From Deltaproteobacteria bacterium (lineage in GTDB: Bacteria > UBA10199 > GCA-002796325 > JACPFF01): 64,000 bases of DNA. The notes below the pieces were generated by a model. The model was not told the origin of the DNA. It made no database searches and saw only the letters and a list, made by a program, of their open reading frames with translations. The stretch covers positions 62,001 through 126,000 of the forward strand of contig JACPFF010000016.1 in assembly GCA_016183065.1 (NCBI GenBank), read 5' to 3'. Shown piece after piece: positions 48,740 to 56,898 of this stretch. Positions within the stretch are counted from its first letter, which is position 1, and each line of letters opens with the position of its first letter. The translations under genes were made by a program, and so were the position numbers.

Positions 48740-50086
48740 TTACTGTATGGTCATCAACACCACCAGATCCTGAAAGTCTGCGGCCAGATTATTCGGGTTC
48801 CCGCTCATATTAACCCCCAGTTCGAAGAGGAGGAGGACCTGGTTCGCGTTCAACTGGACCGTGCCATTGTTGAGCAGGTACGGCGCAACGCACTCCGACA
48901 CCGGCTTCTGCCCGCCAAATCCGGCGAGCGGCGGGGCTTCGTCGCCATTCACGAGCGTCTTGACCTGTGCCACATTGCTGGAGGTGTACGTGGCCGAAAA
49001 GAGGGTCTTCTTTCCACTCTTGTACTGGGCCTTTGCTTTGAGCGTATAGGTGGCACCATTGACACTGCTGGTCGAATATTGCTCCCCGCCCTGGACCGGT
49101 TGTCCGCCAAAGAGCGGGGTGTCGTAGCTGCCATTCACGCCCAGCCATGCCCAGACCGGAATGACAGGGCCATAGGCGCCATAGGTGATCTCCGAGCAGA
49201 GCGCATGGACGACGACTGCCTTATTGGCATCGACCACGACATTGCCATCGGCCTCCACGTCATAGCCGGGCGTGGTATCGTCGCCGGTCTCCTCGCCGCC
49301 ACCCTCGCCACTCCCGTTGTCGTTATTCCCGTTATTGCCATTATCCCCGTTGTTGCCGTTTCCGACGATGGGATCGACAAAACTCTTCGTAACGCTGCTG
49401 CCATCGGATAAATACGCGGTGAGGGTGTACGTTTTTCCTGGGAGGAGATTCGTGTTGAATTGCAGCTTGTTAATCGGAATCGGCGAATTGGGATTATTGC
49501 TGGTCAGTGAATAATCGGTGGCATTGATTTTCGTCCCCGAGGCGAATCCGACCTGGTCATCATAGAGCGTAATGATCTGGCTCCCCTGGACCTGCATCAG
49601 GGTCGTTTTTTCCGCAAGATTCGGGGACCATGCAATCGTCCAATCCGTGACGGTCGTCGTTGACAGGCAGGTCTTGAAAATCTTTGCCCCGACGATATTG
49701 TCTGCCGCGCTGTGGGCCCCGGTCACATCGATGTCAAAGCAGTCCTTGCCGAATGGCGTGGTGAGGGTGAAGGTTTTTTTCGCGTTCCCCACCTCCCCCG
49801 TGGCGGTGATGCTCCCCGCATCCGGGAGCGCGGCCACGGTAAACGTCCCACTGCCGAGCGATGCATCCTGCACGACCGGATTGCCCCCCTGATCGATCTT
49901 GTTTTTTGCATACTCGATGCCCGCCTGGGCCAGACCATAGGCCTGATCGGACGCCAGGCTGGCTGTGCCACTCGATTGATTCGTTGAGACGATCGCCACG
50001 GTCGTGGCGCCCATCCCGCTCAGGAGGAACAAGGCCATCACCGCCATGAGCACTGCGGATCCCTGTTGCTGTTTTTTTACGCCCAT
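48740..50086 (-). CDS. PilX-like minor pilin component, long paralogue
   Basis: A 448-residue protein whose N-terminus GSAVLMAVMALFLLSGMGAT, then DQAYGLAQAGIEYAK, is the PilX-N pattern, lacking the FTLIE leader. Residues 1-250 are a paralogue of the next gene upstream (for example EKTTLMQVQGSQIITLY against EKTTLLQIQGDQLYTLY). A Gly/Asn/Asp/Glu-rich linker (about 256-290, with NGNNGDNGNNGNNDNGSGEG) then joins a second domain of about 160 residues unique to this copy. The start at 50086 begins MGVKKQQQGSAVLM. PilX-like proteins sit at the pilus tip complex. Confidence 0.82.
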   Translation of the reverse strand: MGVKKQQQGSAVLMAVMALFLLSGMGATTVAIVSTNQSSGTASLASDQAYGLAQAGIEYAKNKIDQGGNPVVQDASLGSGTFTVAALPDAGSITATGEVGNAKKTFTLTTPFGKDCFDIDVTGAHSAADNIVGAKIFKTCLSTTTVTDWTIAWSPNLAEKTTLMQVQGSQIITLYDDQVGFASGTKINATDYSLTSNNPNSPIPINKLQFNTNLLPGKTYTLTAYLSDGSSVTKSFVDPIVGNGNNGDNGNNGNNDNGSGEGGGEETGDDTTPGYDVEADGNVVVDANKAVVVHALCSEITYGAYGPVIPVWAWLGVNGSYDTPLFGGQPVQGGEQYSTSSVNGATYTLKAKAQYKSGKKTLFSATYTSSNVAQVKTLVNGDEAPPLAGFGGQKPVSECVAPYLLNNGTVQLNANQVLLLFELGVNMSGNPNNLAADFQDLVVLMTIQ

Positions 50087-50102
50087 AATGTCCCCCGCTC
50101 TC

Positions 50103-50849
50103 TTAGTTGTCCACGAAGCTGCTCGATGTGCTACTCCCATCCTTAAAATAGATGGTGATAAAAAACGTTTTGCCGTCAGGAAGATTCTGATCGAACTTCC
50201 ATTTATTGACCGGCGTGACGCCATTATTGTTCGGCATGGTGAAGTCGGTGGCGTCGATCGTGGTGCCCGAAGGGTAGCCGAGCGGGTTATTATAGAGCGT
50301 GTAGAGTTGATCGCCTTGAATCTGCAACAGGGTCGTTTTTTCCTGCAAATCCGGGGTCCACGAAATGGTCCATGCCACGATCGTCGGCATGGAGAGACAG
50401 GATTTGATGAGTTTGATGTTCTCGATATTCGGTCCCGCAGAGACGGCCTCTGCGACGTCCAGCACGACACAATTTTTGCCGAAATTGGTCGTCGTCGAAT
50501 GAGTTTTTTGTGCGTCGCCGACCGTGCCGATGGCCGTGACGAGCCCGGCATCGGGGTTCGTGTTGATGGTAAATGTCCCGGTCCCGAGCGCAACATTTGC
50601 GGCGGAAGGATCGTCGCCCTGATCGATTTCATGTTTGGCATATTCAATGCCGGCCTGTGCCAGGGCATAGGCCTGATCCATGGTGGCGGTCGTCGTCCGT
50701 GTGGCCTGCTGTGTGGAAATGATGGCGAGCGTCGTGCTGCCAAGCCCCGCAAAGAGAAGGAGGGCAATCACGGCCATGAGGACGGCGGAGCCGCGGGAGC
50801 CGCCGGCAGGGGAGTGAGACGACGCGTGATGGTTGGGCATGGTTTGCAT
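50103..50849 (-). CDS. PilX-like minor pilin component, short paralogue
   Basis: A 248-residue PilX-N-type protein (GSAVLMAVIALLLFAGLGST; DQAYALAQAGIEYAKHEIDQ). It shares the whole length with the N-terminal half of the gene at 48740-50086, including NNNGVTPVNKWKFDQNL and the ending DGSSTSSSFVDN, against DGSSVTKSFVDP there. Starts at 50849 and 50840 are both possible. The two genes are a tandem duplication within the minor-pilin operon. Confidence 0.82.
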   Translation of the reverse strand: MQTMPNHHASSHSPAGGSRGSAVLMAVIALLLFAGLGSTTLAIISTQQATRTTTATMDQAYALAQAGIEYAKHEIDQGDDPSAANVALGTGTFTINTNPDAGLVTAIGTVGDAQKTHSTTTNFGKNCVVLDVAEAVSAGPNIENIKLIKSCLSMPTIVAWTISWTPDLQEKTTLLQIQGDQLYTLYNNPLGYPSGTTIDATDFTMPNNNGVTPVNKWKFDQNLPDGKTFFITIYFKDGSSTSSSFVDN

Positions 50850-50856
50850 ACATCCC

Positions 50857-51345
50857 CTACTGAAAGTTGGTGTAGACAAAACTCCGGGGAAAGACCTCGG
50901 ATCGGAGCGTGAAGATCCCCTGCGGAGGGGTGTCCACACGGAGCACGATCGAGATCCGCCGAACACTGGCGATCACATTGGTGATGTTTCCCTGATCATC
51001 GAAATAATTGAACGTCAGCGCGTTCACATTGGGGACGAGCATGGTTTGGCCACGGAAGACGTTGGTGCCCGTCTGGCTGTACTCGGTCGCCACATTGTTT
51101 TCGTCGACGAATTGGAGTTGTGAACCGTTGATCCCCTGGAGATCGCCAGCGTCGAGGAGGAGGAGTTCGCGCGTGATCTGGAACATGGCATGGCGGGCAT
51201 CGTGGAGGGCGCGTGAGCGGGAGGCGGCCAGCGAATAGGAAGCCACAGTCTGTGTCAGGAGCGGTGCGAAGGCGAGCGCGACAATGGACATGATGAGCAT
51301 GCCCAGAATCAGTTCGGTCATGGTAAAGCCGCGTGTCGCGCGCAT
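50857..51345 (-). CDS. Minor pseudopilin, PilW/GspJ type
   Basis: A 162-residue prepilin with leader MRATRGFTMTELILGMLIMS (cleavage G/F, Glu5), a helix, then a beta domain with QITRELLLLDAGDLQGINGS and VRRISIVLRVDTPPQGIFTL, as in PilW/GspJ. The start at 51345 was chosen for the short basic leader. It is seven bases after the PilV-like gene. Confidence 0.88.
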   Translation of the reverse strand: MRATRGFTMTELILGMLIMSIVALAFAPLLTQTVASYSLAASRSRALHDARHAMFQITRELLLLDAGDLQGINGSQLQFVDENNVATEYSQTGTNVFRGQTMLVPNVNALTFNYFDDQGNITNVIASVRRISIVLRVDTPPQGIFTLRSEVFPRSFVYTNFQ

Positions 51346-51352
51346 AGGGCCC

Positions 51353-51778
51353 TCAATAGGTCGTGACCAATGTCGTGACCGTAATCTGTTGTGCGGCCGC
51401 ATTGCCCCAGCCGACCGTAATATTGATCCGTTTGAGGCCGGAGCCGGCAAGCGGGGTGATCAAGTCATTCGGATCGACTTCCTGAATGGCGGTGGTCCGC
51501 GTAAATCCGGTAAAGTCACCAACCAGTGCTTCTTGGGGGTAATTGGCATTCAGGATGGTGTTGTATCCCTGATACATTTTGTCGGCGATGACTTGATCCA
51601 TTTTTTCCTGGGCAAGGACCGAGGCCTTGACCGTCATATCGCCATCGAGCATTTGTTGATTGACCGACGTGAAATACGCCATCAGCCCGGCCATACCGAT
51701 GCCGACAACGAGCATCATGAGGATCGAGTCGACCAAGGTAAATCCCCGTCGTTGCCACGACTGATTTTGGAGCGGCAT
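51353..51778 (-). CDS. Minor pseudopilin, PilV/GspI type
   Basis: A 141-residue prepilin with leader NQSWQRRGFTLVDSILMMLV. The residue after cleavage is F, and position 5 is Asp (FTLVD) instead of Glu, a conservative change at a conserved site. A strong GGGGGGAG ribosome site precedes the ATG. First gene of the operon PilV-PilW-PilX-PilX-FimT. Confidence 0.87.
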   Translation of the reverse strand: MPLQNQSWQRRGFTLVDSILMMLVVGIGMAGLMAYFTSVNQQMLDGDMTVKASVLAQEKMDQVIADKMYQGYNTILNANYPQEALVGDFTGFTRTTAIQEVDPNDLITPLAGSGLKRINITVGWGNAAAQQITVTTLVTTY

Positions 51779-51808
51779 TGCTCCCCCCTTGTGACGGTCG
51801 CCACCATA

Positions 51809-51837
51809 ATTTTATGCGACTAATTGAGGGTTTTCCA
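51809..51837 (-). promoter_or_regulatory. Possible promoter of the minor-pilin operon
   Basis: On the reverse strand TGGAAA (51837-51832) and TAAAAT (51814-51809) are 17 bases apart, about 30 bases upstream of the pilV-like ATG. They lie in an unusually AT-rich stretch (51830-51945) between two divergent genes. The -35 is weak and no sigma-54 type TGGCAC/TTGC pair is seen. Confidence 0.35.
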
Positions 51838-51953
51838 TGGGTATAATGCCACCGCGACAGTGGAGCGTATTAATTTAATAATTTCATATTGTTATGAGTT
51901 TTTCAGATTATTCGGTAGACAGTAAAAATATGGCATATTAGCTCGTATTGCCC

Positions 51954-52832
51954 ATGAGCCTCCATGTCGGTTTTATCGGCCTTGGTCTGATGGGTCGACC
52001 CATGGCCCTTCGGTTGTTGCGGGCGGGCTATCGCGTCACGGTCTGGAATCGGACCAACAGCAAAGCCAATCAGGTTGCGGAAGAGGGCGGGACGGTGGCG
52101 GTCTCGCCGAGGGAGCTCGCGCGGACCACGGATGTTGTGGTGATCATCGTGACCGGTCCGCGGGACGTGGAGGCGGTGCTCGCAGGGGACGACGGGGTGT
52201 TGGGAGGGGTTCGCGCCGGTACGACCATTATCGATATGAGCACGATCGGGTTCGTGCGAGCGCAGCAGATTGCGGCCTGCTGTGCGGCAGCGGGTGTCAC
52301 GTTTCTCGATGCGCCGGTGACCGGGAGCGTCCCGGGCGCGGAAAATGGGACCCTCACGGTCATGGTCGGTGGTGATTCGGAGGTCTTCGCCCGTTATCGT
52401 CCCCTGTTACAGACGTTTGGCGAACCGATCTATGTCGGTTCGCAAGGGATGGGCGCCCTGATGAAACTGACGCAGAATTTGATCACGGCCGCATTGGTCG
52501 AGGCCTTGGCCGAGGGGCTCGCTCTGGCAGAGGGGCATGGCCTTGACATGGCGACGGTGATGCAAGTTTTGGCGCATACCGGGGTCCATTCCGAATTTCT
52601 CCGCATGAAGGGAGAGAAGATGGTTGAGCAGGAATTTTCCCCGCAATTTTCCCTGGCGAATATGACCAAAGACTTGGCACTCGTGTTGGAAACGGCCCGG
52701 AAGGGAAAGGTACAGCTTCCCCTTGCCGAACGCCTGTTGGATGTGTATCAGCACGGGGTTCTGGCAGGCTATGGAGGAGACGACTATGCCGTCTTGGTGC
52801 GGGTCTTGCGCCCGTGTCGACGCGAGGGCTAG
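51954..52832 (+). CDS. 3-hydroxyisobutyrate dehydrogenase-family reductase
   Basis: NAD(P)-dependent beta-hydroxyacid dehydrogenase of 292 residues. The Rossmann motif HVGFIGLGLMGRPMALRLLR and the substrate motif DAPVTGSVPGAENGTLTVMV are standard, and LMKLTQNLITAALVEALAEG carries the catalytic lysine. Members act on 3-hydroxyisobutyrate, tartronate semialdehyde, glyoxylate or succinic semialdehyde; the substrate is not clear here. A TTG two codons earlier is a possible start. ispH follows by 51 bases. Confidence 0.93.
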   Translation: MSLHVGFIGLGLMGRPMALRLLRAGYRVTVWNRTNSKANQVAEEGGTVAVSPRELARTTDVVVIIVTGPRDVEAVLAGDDGVLGGVRAGTTIIDMSTIGFVRAQQIAACCAAAGVTFLDAPVTGSVPGAENGTLTVMVGGDSEVFARYRPLLQTFGEPIYVGSQGMGALMKLTQNLITAALVEALAEGLALAEGHGLDMATVMQVLAHTGVHSEFLRMKGEKMVEQEFSPQFSLANMTKDLALVLETARKGKVQLPLAERLLDVYQHGVLAGYGGDDYAVLVRVLRPCRREG

Positions 52833-52883
52833 GGGAGCGGCAGAGGGGTGTCCCGGTCTCTGCAACGAGAAAGGAATGAGGCG

Positions 52884-53876
52884 ATGAATCGGCTGGCAGC
52901 GTCATCGGTGATATTAACGAGTCCCCGTGGTTTTTGCGCCGGGGTGGAACGGGCCATTGAGGTCGTTGAGGTCTGCCTCAAGCGCTATCCACATCCGGTC
53001 TATGTCTATCATGAAATTGTCCACAATAAGCATGTGGTCGCCCGACTGCAGGCCTCCGGTGCCGTGTTTGTCGATGATATTGAGATGGTCCCCGACCATG
53101 CCGTCCTGATTTTTTCCGCGCATGGTGTCTCGCCACAGGTGCGACACGCGGCGGAGTGCAAGGGGCTGACCACGATTGATGCGACCTGTCCGCTCGTGAC
53201 AAAGGTGCACCGGGAGGCCATCCAATTTGCGGGGAAAGATTTTACCATTCTGCTCGTGGGCCATGCCGGTCACCAGGAAGTGATCGGAACCATGGGCGAG
53301 GCCCCCGAACGGATCCGGCTGGTCGAAACGATCGACGATGTCGAGCGGGTTGTGGTCGATGACCCGGAAAAAGTGGCGGTGATTACGCAAACGACCCTCT
53401 CGATTGCCGATACCGAAGACATTATCAAGGCGATCAAGCGGCGGTTCCCGCAGGTCACCTTTCCCCCAAAGGAAGATATCTGCTATGCCACGACCAATCG
53501 TCAGCGCGCCGTGCTGGATCTCGCGCAGAAGGTCGATTGTATTTTGGTCATCGGTTCGCAAAACTCCTCCAATTCACAGCGCCTGGCTGAAGTGGCCCGC
53601 GATTGCGGCAAGCCGGCCTATTTGATCAATGATGTGCAGGAGATTGATCCGGCATGGTTTGTCGGCGTGGCATCGGTCGGGATTACGGCGGGGGCCTCGG
53701 CGCCGGAGAATATTGTGCAACAAGTGGTGGCATTCTTTCGGGAGCGCGGGGTCGAAGAGGTTGAGGAGCAGGAAGTCATCCCGGAGACGGTCCGTTTTGG
53801 ATTGCCATTGACCTTACGCACGACGGAAAAATCCGGGCAGGTTGGCCCCAACGGCCCAGCCGCACCGCGGCGTTGA
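52884..53876 (+). CDS. ispH: 4-hydroxy-3-methylbut-2-enyl diphosphate reductase
   Basis: Last step of the MEP pathway, making IPP and DMAPP with a [4Fe-4S] cluster. It has 330 residues from the ATG at 52884, preceded by AAAGGA. Cluster cysteines are in TSPRGFCAGVERAIEV, TTIDATCPLVTKVHREA and KEDICYATTNRQRAV; VYHEIVHN and SVGITAGASAPENIV are also conserved. The natural end is about FGLPLTLR; the last residues (GPNGPAAPRR) are encoded by the degenerate hairpin element A5, which supplies the stop codon. Confidence 0.97.
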   Translation: MNRLAASSVILTSPRGFCAGVERAIEVVEVCLKRYPHPVYVYHEIVHNKHVVARLQASGAVFVDDIEMVPDHAVLIFSAHGVSPQVRHAAECKGLTTIDATCPLVTKVHREAIQFAGKDFTILLVGHAGHQEVIGTMGEAPERIRLVETIDDVERVVVDDPEKVAVITQTTLSIADTEDIIKAIKRRFPQVTFPPKEDICYATTNRQRAVLDLAQKVDCILVIGSQNSSNSQRLAEVARDCGKPAYLINDVQEIDPAWFVGVASVGITAGASAPENIVQQVVAFFRERGVEEVEEQEVIPETVRFGLPLTLRTTEKSGQVGPNGPAAPRR

Positions 53877-53902
53877 TAGGGCGTGGCGACGACCGAGTCC
53901 GG
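53846..53902. repeat. Degenerate hairpin element A5 at the ispH 3' end
   Basis: CCCAGCCGCACCGCGGCGTTGA and GTGGCGACGACCGAGTCCGG occur in this order. Both are also found in A1 and, inverted, in A2-A4 (GCCGCGGTGCGGCTGGG; CCGGACTCGGTCGTCGCCAC). Here they are joined by a short spacer with the hairpin module between them missing, so this is a shortened copy. It provides the last codons and stop of ispH and ends just before the stop of the convergent transporter gene. Confidence 0.7.
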
Positions 53903-53908
53903 ATCTTG

Positions 53909-55249
53909 TCACCGGGAGTCCCGCGCATCGAGATGCGGGATCCAGAAGATCAGGATCATGGAGGGGACGGCGGCACAAAATCCGAGGATATAGAGCCAGA
54001 CATAGCCAATGGACTCCACGATGACTCCGCCAAACCCCCCAAAGAGTGTACTCCCCACGGACATGAGCGCCGAGCCCACCGCGTAATGGGCCGCCTTGAA
54101 TTCCGCCCGGCATGTCCGCATGAGGTAAATCATCAAGACCGCATTGCCAAGCCCTGCGGCCCACTGTTCATAGGTATGGACGGCGGCGATCAACGCAATG
54201 CCGGTGAAGGTGGCAGGGTCGGGCTTCCAGTAGGCCAGGGCGACATAGGCCCAGATATTGAGGTTCATCAGCAGGGTCAGCGGCCAAATGGCACGGCGCA
54301 ATCCGACCCTGGCAATCCAGGTGGCACTGAGTACCGATCCCAAAATCGTCCCGATTGTCCCGAGAATACCCGCAACCCACGAGAGCTGTCCCTTGGTCAT
54401 GCCGAGTTCGCGCAGCAAAAACGGGGTGTTCATGGAGAACATGATTTCATCGCCGAGCTTATAGCCGATGACAAAAAGGAGCATGATGGCCACCCGGGGT
54501 TGTGTCAGATAGGTGCGAAAGGCGGCAAAGAAATGCCGGAAGAGATCGGTCAATCGGTTCGATCCCCTCGTCTGTTGTTGTTCGGGCGATGGGAGAAACC
54601 AGCTGTGAAAGGCGAAGAGGAGGAGCATGGTGCCGGCTGCCGCGGTCCAACTCCAGAACCAGCCAATCGTGGCCGCCGCGGCAACAAGGAGGCTTTTGAC
54701 GTAGATGACCGCGATGCGATACGACAAGACGCGGTCGCCCGTGTACCGAGCCTGTGCCGCGGGATCCGTGAGCGCTGCCAGATAATAGGCATCGATGGCG
54801 ATATCGTGGGTGGCGCTGATGAAGGCCAAGGCAATGCAGATAAAAATAATCCATTGCAATACCATGGCCGGATTGTTCAGCAGGGCAAACGAGCTTGCCT
54901 GCAAGGAGGATTGGATCCCCCACGGTGCGAGGGAGGCAATGAGCAAGATCCCGCAGGTGAGCATGGCCTCGATGGTGAGGAGCCAGCGCCGTTTGGTGCT
55001 GAAGTAATCGACCAATGGGGCCCAGAGAAATTTCAGATTCCAGGGGATGCCCAAAAAGTTGAGGAAGCCGAGATAGGCCTCACGCACGCCAATGTCGGTA
55101 AAATAGACCGATGTCATGTAGCGGACGATCATGTAGGGAAACCCTTCGGCAAAATAGGTCGAATTCACCCACGTGGTGATGGTACGATTCCGTGTGTGTC
55201 GAGAGGCGGCGGCAGCGGTCAGACGGGGTTCATCGGTGGGAAGCGCCAT
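53909..55249 (-). CDS. AmpG-like major facilitator transporter (PAT family)
   Basis: A 446-residue, 12-helix membrane protein. The N-terminal YFAEGFPYMIVRYMTSVYFT, then KFLWAPLVDYFSTKRRW, and AFISATHDIAIDAYYLAAL match the AmpG/PAT group, which imports muropeptides or acetyl-CoA. The central VIGYKLGDEIMFSMNTPFLL is typical of the second half. A transported muropeptide would fit recycling, but the substrate is not proven by sequence. Convergent with ispH. Confidence 0.86.
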   Translation of the reverse strand: MALPTDEPRLTAAAASRHTRNRTITTWVNSTYFAEGFPYMIVRYMTSVYFTDIGVREAYLGFLNFLGIPWNLKFLWAPLVDYFSTKRRWLLTIEAMLTCGILLIASLAPWGIQSSLQASSFALLNNPAMVLQWIIFICIALAFISATHDIAIDAYYLAALTDPAAQARYTGDRVLSYRIAVIYVKSLLVAAAATIGWFWSWTAAAGTMLLLFAFHSWFLPSPEQQQTRGSNRLTDLFRHFFAAFRTYLTQPRVAIMLLFVIGYKLGDEIMFSMNTPFLLRELGMTKGQLSWVAGILGTIGTILGSVLSATWIARVGLRRAIWPLTLLMNLNIWAYVALAYWKPDPATFTGIALIAAVHTYEQWAAGLGNAVLMIYLMRTCRAEFKAAHYAVGSALMSVGSTLFGGFGGVIVESIGYVWLYILGFCAAVPSMILIFWIPHLDARDSR

Positions 55250-55260
55250 TATGGGAGGGA

Positions 55261-56628
55261 CTATGCAGAAGATTCCCCCGAATCACAACAGGTTTGTCGC
55301 AGGCTGTTCAAAAAGGGCCACCTGCTTCGTTGGACCACCACCCCGCGATCCTCACGTACAACCAAGTACGCTCCGGTCGCGGGGTGGTGATCCGTCTCGC
55401 ATCTGGCCCTTTTTGGACAGCCTGCCTGTTCGGTGCGTCCCAAAGAGAGTCCGTCGCTCAAGAAAAGGGTGTGCTTGCCAAAGCGGGCATTGACCGTATC
55501 GATGGCGATGTTGGCCTGATCGGTCTTGCGCACACGCTCCCCGTCTTCGAAGAGGTCTCCCTGCGTGGGACGTGCCGGTTGGAGCCGGCCCAAGGTTACA
55601 CTCGTGGCGCGATAGCGCCTTCCGTGCCGGTGGAGTTGTTGGAAGAGCCCTCGGAACATGGGGAGACAATCGAGCGGTGAGTTGCTCGGTCGGTGGAGAG
55701 AGATTGCTGCGCCGGTCGCATGAAAGGTCTCCTCACGCAGCGAGAGGGAGACCGTGGTTGCGCTGAGGTGATAGCGGCGGGCCTTGATGCACGCCGATTC
55801 GAGGTTACGGGTGACCTGGGCAAAGAGGTACGCGGGATCTGCCGAGGATGGGGCAAAGGTTTTCGATTTACTGATGGAGAGATAATCCGTTTTTGGCAGT
55901 GTCGTGATGGGATGCACGCTTTCCCCACGGAGTTCCAGCCAGATCTCGACGCCGGTCTTGCCCAGGAGTCGTTCGATGATGTAGCGGGGCTGCAAGGCAA
56001 AATCGAGGGCCGTGGTGCAACCCTGCTTGCGCAAAAGGGCCACCGTGTTCGGGCCGAATCCCCACACGGTTGGCAGCGGGGTGCGCTGCAGGAGCCGGTG
56101 GATCAGGTGGCCCGGCACTGCCGTAAATCCGCGCGGTTTGCGGAATTTCGAGCAAAGTTTTGCCAACCCCTTGGAGAGACTGATACCCACAGAGACAGAG
56201 ATGTCGAGCTCTTGCAGGATCGTCTGCTGGATTTTTTTGGCAATGCCCTGATATCCCTCGCGATAGAGTCGTCGCAGTCCGGTCAAATCGGCAAAGGCCT
56301 CGTCGATGGAATACGCTTCGATGTCCGGGGTGAAGCGTCGCATGATCTCGAACATGCGGTGCGAATAGAGGTTGTAGGTTTCATAGTCGCTCGGGAGGAG
56401 GAGGAGTGTGGGACAGCGGTGGACTGCCTCGGTGAGCGAAACGCCCCGTCGAATGCCGAGGGCCTTGGCCTCGTAGCTGGCAGCGACCACAATGCCCCGT
56501 TCAGCGCCGGTGATCACGGCTTTTCCTTTGAGTGCCGGATGGAGGGCCTGTTCGACACCGACAAAGAAGGCATCGGCATCGAGATGCATGATGGCGCGGG
56601 GCCAGGGGCGGAGGACGAAGGGTTGCAT
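55261..56628 (-). CDS. dinB: Y-family DNA polymerase IV (translesion synthesis)
   Basis: Error-prone lesion-bypass polymerase of 455 residues. Catalytic acids are in IMHLDADAFFVGVEQAL and EAYSIDEAFADLTGL; also seen are the thumb SVGISLSKGLAKLCSKFRKP and the little-finger region ending VNARFGKHTLFLSDG. After about LGRTEQ the last 50 residues are translated from palindromic element B2 and have no counterpart in DinB. GAGGT before the ATG at 56628 supports the start. Downstream of lexA on the same strand, so it is probably SOS-induced through the lexA promoter. Confidence 0.93.
   Translation of the reverse strand: MQPFVLRPWPRAIMHLDADAFFVGVEQALHPALKGKAVITGAERGIVVAASYEAKALGIRRGVSLTEAVHRCPTLLLLPSDYETYNLYSHRMFEIMRRFTPDIEAYSIDEAFADLTGLRRLYREGYQGIAKKIQQTILQELDISVSVGISLSKGLAKLCSKFRKPRGFTAVPGHLIHRLLQRTPLPTVWGFGPNTVALLRKQGCTTALDFALQPRYIIERLLGKTGVEIWLELRGESVHPITTLPKTDYLSISKSKTFAPSSADPAYLFAQVTRNLESACIKARRYHLSATTVSLSLREETFHATGAAISLHRPSNSPLDCLPMFRGLFQQLHRHGRRYRATSVTLGRLQPARPTQGDLFEDGERVRKTDQANIAIDTVNARFGKHTLFLSDGLSLGRTEQAGCPKRARCETDHHPATGAYLVVREDRGVVVQRSRWPFLNSLRQTCCDSGESSA
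55299..55425. repeat. 127-bp palindromic element B2 in the 3' end of dinB
   Basis: Arms GCAGGCTGTTCAAAAAGGGC and its near-perfect inverse at the right end; inner stem CACCCCGCGA/TCGCGGGGTGG; centre CTCACGTACAACCAAGTACG. Same length as B1. It is open in the dinB frame and encodes the terminal part of the polymerase. Confidence 0.92.
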
Positions 56629-56640
56629 CAGGGCACCTCG

Positions 56641-56763
56641 AGCCTGTTCACAAAGACCCATCTGCGTCGTTGGACCGCCACCCCGCGATCCTTACGTACG
56701 GGAGAGTACGCTCCGGTCGCGGGGTGGCAGTCCGCCTCGCATCTGGGCCTTTGTGAACAGGCT
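56641..56763. repeat. 123-bp palindromic element B3 upstream of dinB
   Basis: Arms AGCCTGTTCACAAAGACCCA and TGGGCCTTTGTGAACAGGCT; inner part closely matches B2 (CACCCCGCGATC; GTACGCTCCGGTCGCGGGGT). It lies 12 bases upstream of the dinB start codon and would form a hairpin in the lexA-dinB mRNA. Confidence 0.92.
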
Positions 56764-56775
56764 GTCCGAACAAAG

Positions 56776-56898
56776 TTTTCAACAACCTGCTAGAAGCCAG
56801 GCGCCCCGCACACGAGCTGCCGGAGCGTACCGGGAGTGACCGTGAAGACGGCGAGTATGCAGGTAACAACGGAGATGGGCGGTTTTTCGAGATCCCCA
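56776..56898. repeat. Palindromic element B4 between lexA and dinB
   Basis: Matches the reverse complement of B1 along most of its length (GGCGCCCCGCA; GCCGGAGCGTAC; AACGGAGATGGGCGG). Its left arm is degraded: TTTCAACAACCTGCTAGAAG replaces the expected complement. It ends directly at the lexA stop codon. Confidence 0.8.

Noticed and set aside
51901..51953. A promoter for the hydroxyacid dehydrogenase gene in the AT-rich gap
   Set aside because: Several TATATT-like strings occur but none has a -35 at suitable spacing, so I made no call.
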